From NCBI GenBank assembly GCA_963772515.1, contig CAVYXC010000004.1:62001-126000 (forward strand): a stretch of DNA of 64,000 nt. The letters are read 5' to 3'. Shown here in pieces: positions 61,668 to 64,000 of this stretch; the stretch's first letter is position 1, and each line of letters opens with the position of its first letter. This DNA is from JAFAHD01 sp963772515 (lineage in GTDB: Bacteria > Vulcanimicrobiota > Vulcanimicrobiia > Eremiobacterales > Eremiobacteraceae). A program made the translations under genes and the position numbers. The notes below the pieces were generated by a model. That model did not search any database. It saw only the letters and a program-made list of their open reading frames with translations, and was not told the origin of the DNA.

Positions 61668-61687
61668 CGGTCGAATTTATTCGACCG
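61668..61687 (+). repeat. Palindromic repeat copy 13
   Basis: Exact core CGGTCGAATTTATTCGACCG with CGGAG upstream. Abuts the stop codon of the next gene (TAA at 61688-61690 on the minus strand). Confidence 0.95.
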
Positions 61688-62395
61688 TTAGTTGTCGCAG
61701 GCGTGCGCTGGGTCTGACGGGGTCGGCGACGGCGTCGGCACCGGCACGTTGAACTCGAAGTTGCTGAACGTCTGCGTGCCCTTGGCCCGGATGTGGTGCA
61801 ACGCAACGTCGGAAGCCTGGGATGTCACCACGCTATGGCCGTCGATCGTGCTGTAGGTCTGCGTCAGCGCGATGTAATCTTTCATATTCTCGCGATAGCG
61901 CCACTCCGCGCGATCGATCGTGCCCTCAAGGCCGAGTAGCACGTCGACATATGCGATTTCACCTTGGACCTTGGGGACCATGTGCAGCGCGTAGCCATCG
62001 GACTTGGATGCCACAGTGATATCGTAGCAGCGCAGCCAACGGCTGGCATCTGCGAACGCACCCTGGACCTTGGTGATGCCCTTGAGATAGAACGGCGTGT
62101 GGGGATAGTCGAAGGTCGTGTACCCAGGCGCGGATACGTACGCGTGGCCGTCCAGCACCGGATGCAGATAGGGGAAACTCACTTGGCGCAGGTCCAGATG
62201 CGCGACCGCGCTGTACGATCGCAGGCCTGGATCGTGGTCGATCACCTTGTCGACGATCGAATCGACGTTGGCCGCGGCGGATGCATAGGCGGGCGGGGCC
62301 GGCGTCGGGCTGGCGGCCAGCGCGGCTGCTGCCACGAACAGCGCGGCCAATCCGGCCGCTAAGCCCATGGCCAATCCAAGCGTACGTACGGTCAT
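61688..62395 (-). CDS. Secreted hypothetical protein (possibly LolA-like)
   Basis: 235 residues. Signal peptide (LGLAMGLAAGLAALFVAAAALAAS region). The mature domain shows alternating strands 'GLRSYSAVAHLDLRQVSFPY', 'KVQGEIAYVDVLLGLEGTID' and 'NMKDYIALTQTYSTIDGHSV', typical of a half-barrel such as LolA/LolB. C-terminal Pro/Ser-rich tail. The palindromic repeat abuts its stop. Function unknown. Confidence 0.6.
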   Translation of the reverse strand: MTVRTLGLAMGLAAGLAALFVAAAALAASPTPAPPAYASAAANVDSIVDKVIDHDPGLRSYSAVAHLDLRQVSFPYLHPVLDGHAYVSAPGYTTFDYPHTPFYLKGITKVQGAFADASRWLRCYDITVASKSDGYALHMVPKVQGEIAYVDVLLGLEGTIDRAEWRYRENMKDYIALTQTYSTIDGHSVVTSQASDVALHHIRAKGTQTFSNFEFNVPVPTPSPTPSDPAHACDN

Positions 62396-62505
62396 ATGGT
62401 TGCTTCTTTTCCATTCGCTATAACGTCATACCCCCACAGCTCGTTCGGCTCTCATCGACTTTTCAGTGTTCGAGCGCACGCTCGGCGCGCCGACAAGGAG
62501 CCCGC

Positions 62506-62530
62506 ATGGAACGGCCATAAAGTCGACTCC
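62506..62530 (+). repeat. Possible very degenerate palindromic repeat copy
   Basis: ATGGAACGGCC then a TCGACTCC ending resembles the repeat (ATGGAGCGG...TCGACC) but the centre is different. Weak call. Confidence 0.2.
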
Positions 62531-62550
62531 ATCTCGGGTTTGAGGGCAGA

Positions 62551-64000
62551 GTGAGCGCACACGCGAAGCGGCATCCGCCACATGTGCCTCGTTACGCGCC
62601 GGTCTTAGGCCGGCGCGGCGAGTTCACATTAGTCGAACGGCGTCGCCGCGAATATCTGGGGCAGGCCGCGGCCAGGCCGTTGCCGGCGTCCGTGCTCAAG
62701 GCCCGACGGGTCGCCCGGGCTCCTTGGATCGCCCGCGCCGGCGCAGCCTCCATCCTCGCGTCGACCTCGCTCGCGCTTGCGTACTCGCTCTTCCTCGCGC
62801 TCGCGACCCCCGGCGTTGAGACCGTCATCGCACAGCGTTCGGCCACGCCCTCGCGCGAACGCATCGCCGGGCGCGCGTTTACACATCGCGTACCCGCCGT
62901 CGCGCTAGCCGTGCAGCCGCGTGCGCCTATCGCAGCCAGACACCGACACCGCGCGATCGTGATCGCGCAAGCGCCCGCACCCAGGCGCGAAACGATCGCC
63001 ACTCAACAACGCGTGACACCGGCGGCACTCCCGCATCCGCTCGAATCCACCGGTAGCGGACTCTCGCTTGAAGCGCAGCCCTGGCAGCTCACCGCCGACG
63101 GCACCTGGCGCACGGAAGTCGTGGCCTATTTCGCTGACAGCTCAGGATCCAAAGAGCCGCGTCTGCGCGCGGACGTGAACTTCGACGCCGGCTCGGCGGA
63201 AGTCGTCGGCCTCGATCCATGGCTGCACCAGACTCCCGCCGCGATGGTGACGACGCAAGCAGCACACCCGATCGATGTCAGCGCGACCGCGGTCGAGCCG
63301 TCGACCGGCAGCGCCACGTTAACCCTGCCCCCGCCCCCGACCGATGTCGCGTCGTTCGCGGGCGTCGCGCGGGCCATAGGCCCGCATCTCGTCGCAGTCG
63401 GCTGGACGCCGTTAGCGCAGGACTCCGGCGTGCGCGGCTACCGCGTGTACCGGCGCACCACGGGTTCAAGTCAAGACACGCTCGTCGCACTGCTTTCAGC
63501 AGGTGGCCATTCGTGGCGCGACGCGCACGCGCAGCCGGACGCGACCTACGAGTACACGATCGTGGCCGATCTGCCAAACGGCCCCGCGCGAGCACAAACG
63601 CAAGCGATCGACACGCCCGGCCCGATGCCCGACACCGACATCGATGCGATCGCCGGCAAAGGCATGTTCTTTTTCTTCTCGCCCGACACCGGCGACTCGC
63701 ACTCGTACGAGCTCTTCGACCCCGACGCCGTCGTCGCCCAGGCGGTCAAAGCCGGCGTCTCAGACATCGAGTTGCGCCTCTCGCGCGGCACCTTCGAAGA
63801 AGCGGCAAACCCACAGGTGCACGCATGGCTCGATCGCTTCATCGACGGCGCTTCGGCTGCCGGCATCAAACTGATCGCCTGGTCGGTGCCGCGCCGCAAC
63901 GCGGCCGACGACGTCGCCGAGTCGATCGCGATGGCGCGCTACCGCACGCCGGCGGGCAACGGCTTCGCGGGACTCTCGCTCGATCTCGAGCCGGGCGACA
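62551..64000 (+). CDS. Membrane-anchored fibronectin-III / glycosidase-like protein (partial)
   Basis: GTG 62551 opens a frame that runs without a stop to the end of the window (about 483 codons). N-terminal arginine-rich stretch followed by a membrane helix ('SILASTSLALAYSLFLALAT'). A region around residues 270-350 has a fibronectin-III-like pattern ('VGWTPLAQDSGVRGYRVYRR', 'YEYTIVADLPNGPAR'). The C-terminal part ('GMFFFFSPDTGDSHSYELFD', 'IKLIAWSVPRRNAADDVAES', 'GLSLDLEPGD') resembles a TIM-barrel glycosidase-like domain, with a catalytic-looking 'DLEP' near the end. The 3' end is outside the window. Function unknown; probably cell-surface. Confidence 0.6.
   Translation, partial: MSAHAKRHPPHVPRYAPVLGRRGEFTLVERRRREYLGQAAARPLPASVLKARRVARAPWIARAGAASILASTSLALAYSLFLALATPGVETVIAQRSATPSRERIAGRAFTHRVPAVALAVQPRAPIAARHRHRAIVIAQAPAPRRETIATQQRVTPAALPHPLESTGSGLSLEAQPWQLTADGTWRTEVVAYFADSSGSKEPRLRADVNFDAGSAEVVGLDPWLHQTPAAMVTTQAAHPIDVSATAVEPSTGSATLTLPPPPTDVASFAGVARAIGPHLVAVGWTPLAQDSGVRGYRVYRRTTGSSQDTLVALLSAGGHSWRDAHAQPDATYEYTIVADLPNGPARAQTQAIDTPGPMPDTDIDAIAGKGMFFFFSPDTGDSHSYELFDPDAVVAQAVKAGVSDIELRLSRGTFEEAANPQVHAWLDRFIDGASAAGIKLIAWSVPRRNAADDVAESIAMARYRTPAGNGFAGLSLDLEPGD

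Overview
The window is a gene-dense, high-GC stretch of bacterial chromosome. No gene-free gap exceeds about 200 bases, and I found no rRNA, tRNA or CRISPR array. A TonB-dependent receptor, a TonB-like protein, a bacterial alpha-2-macroglobulin with its partner PbpC, and several lipoproteins point to a two-membrane (diderm) bacterium. Many short secreted proteins with Pro/Thr/Ser tails and low-similarity hypothetical genes suggest a poorly cultured soil lineage. An Eremiobacterota (WPS-2)-like origin is my impression only; the sequence shown does not prove it.

Layout. 1-8.9 kb: partial peptide-binding lipoprotein, CARDB-like protein, MFS transporter, frameshifted cupredoxin, several secreted proteins, a Pro/Thr-repeat TonB-like protein, and a formylglycine-generating enzyme with a small membrane partner. 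9-15 kb: GMC oxidoreductase divergent from proline dehydrogenase, then class II fumarase. 15-24 kb: alpha-2-macroglobulin convergent with pbpC, and an EamA transporter. 24-29 kb: TonB receptor, amidohydrolase, TRIC-type membrane protein. 29-31.5 kb: ECF sigma / anti-sigma / Spy-like operon and a lipoprotein. 31.8-36 kb: two dehydrogenases, a DUF4760-like protein, a Uma2 nuclease with a recognisable promoter and operator, a frameshifted Dyp peroxidase and an M48 peptidase. 37-43 kb: tandem HdeD proteins, small conserved proteins, and an alcohol dehydrogenase-cupin-MetE-like operon. 43-49.8 kb: SARP/AAA/TPR regulator, a DNRLRE-like secreted protein and a multicopper oxidase. 49.8-56 kb: an AdnAB-like two-subunit helicase-nuclease whose first subunit is broken by frameshifts. 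56-64 kb: secreted proteins, an orphan phage-type tail-tube protein, an orphan OmpR-type regulator, a second DUF4760-like protein, and a partial fibronectin-III/glycosidase-like gene running off the end.

The most unusual signal is a dispersed palindrome (core CGGTCGAATTTATTCGACCG preceded by GGAG) present about 13 times, all in the same orientation. Copies sit between genes, at gene 3' ends (supplying the stop codon of two genes), at the start of one gene, and in frame inside two others (pbpC and the AdnB-like helicase). One copy has compensatory base changes. It resembles a REP-type element with a GGAG head and some ability to act as coding sequence. Frameshifts in three otherwise well-conserved genes (cupredoxin, Dyp peroxidase, AdnA-like) may be real decay or indel errors in the assembly.
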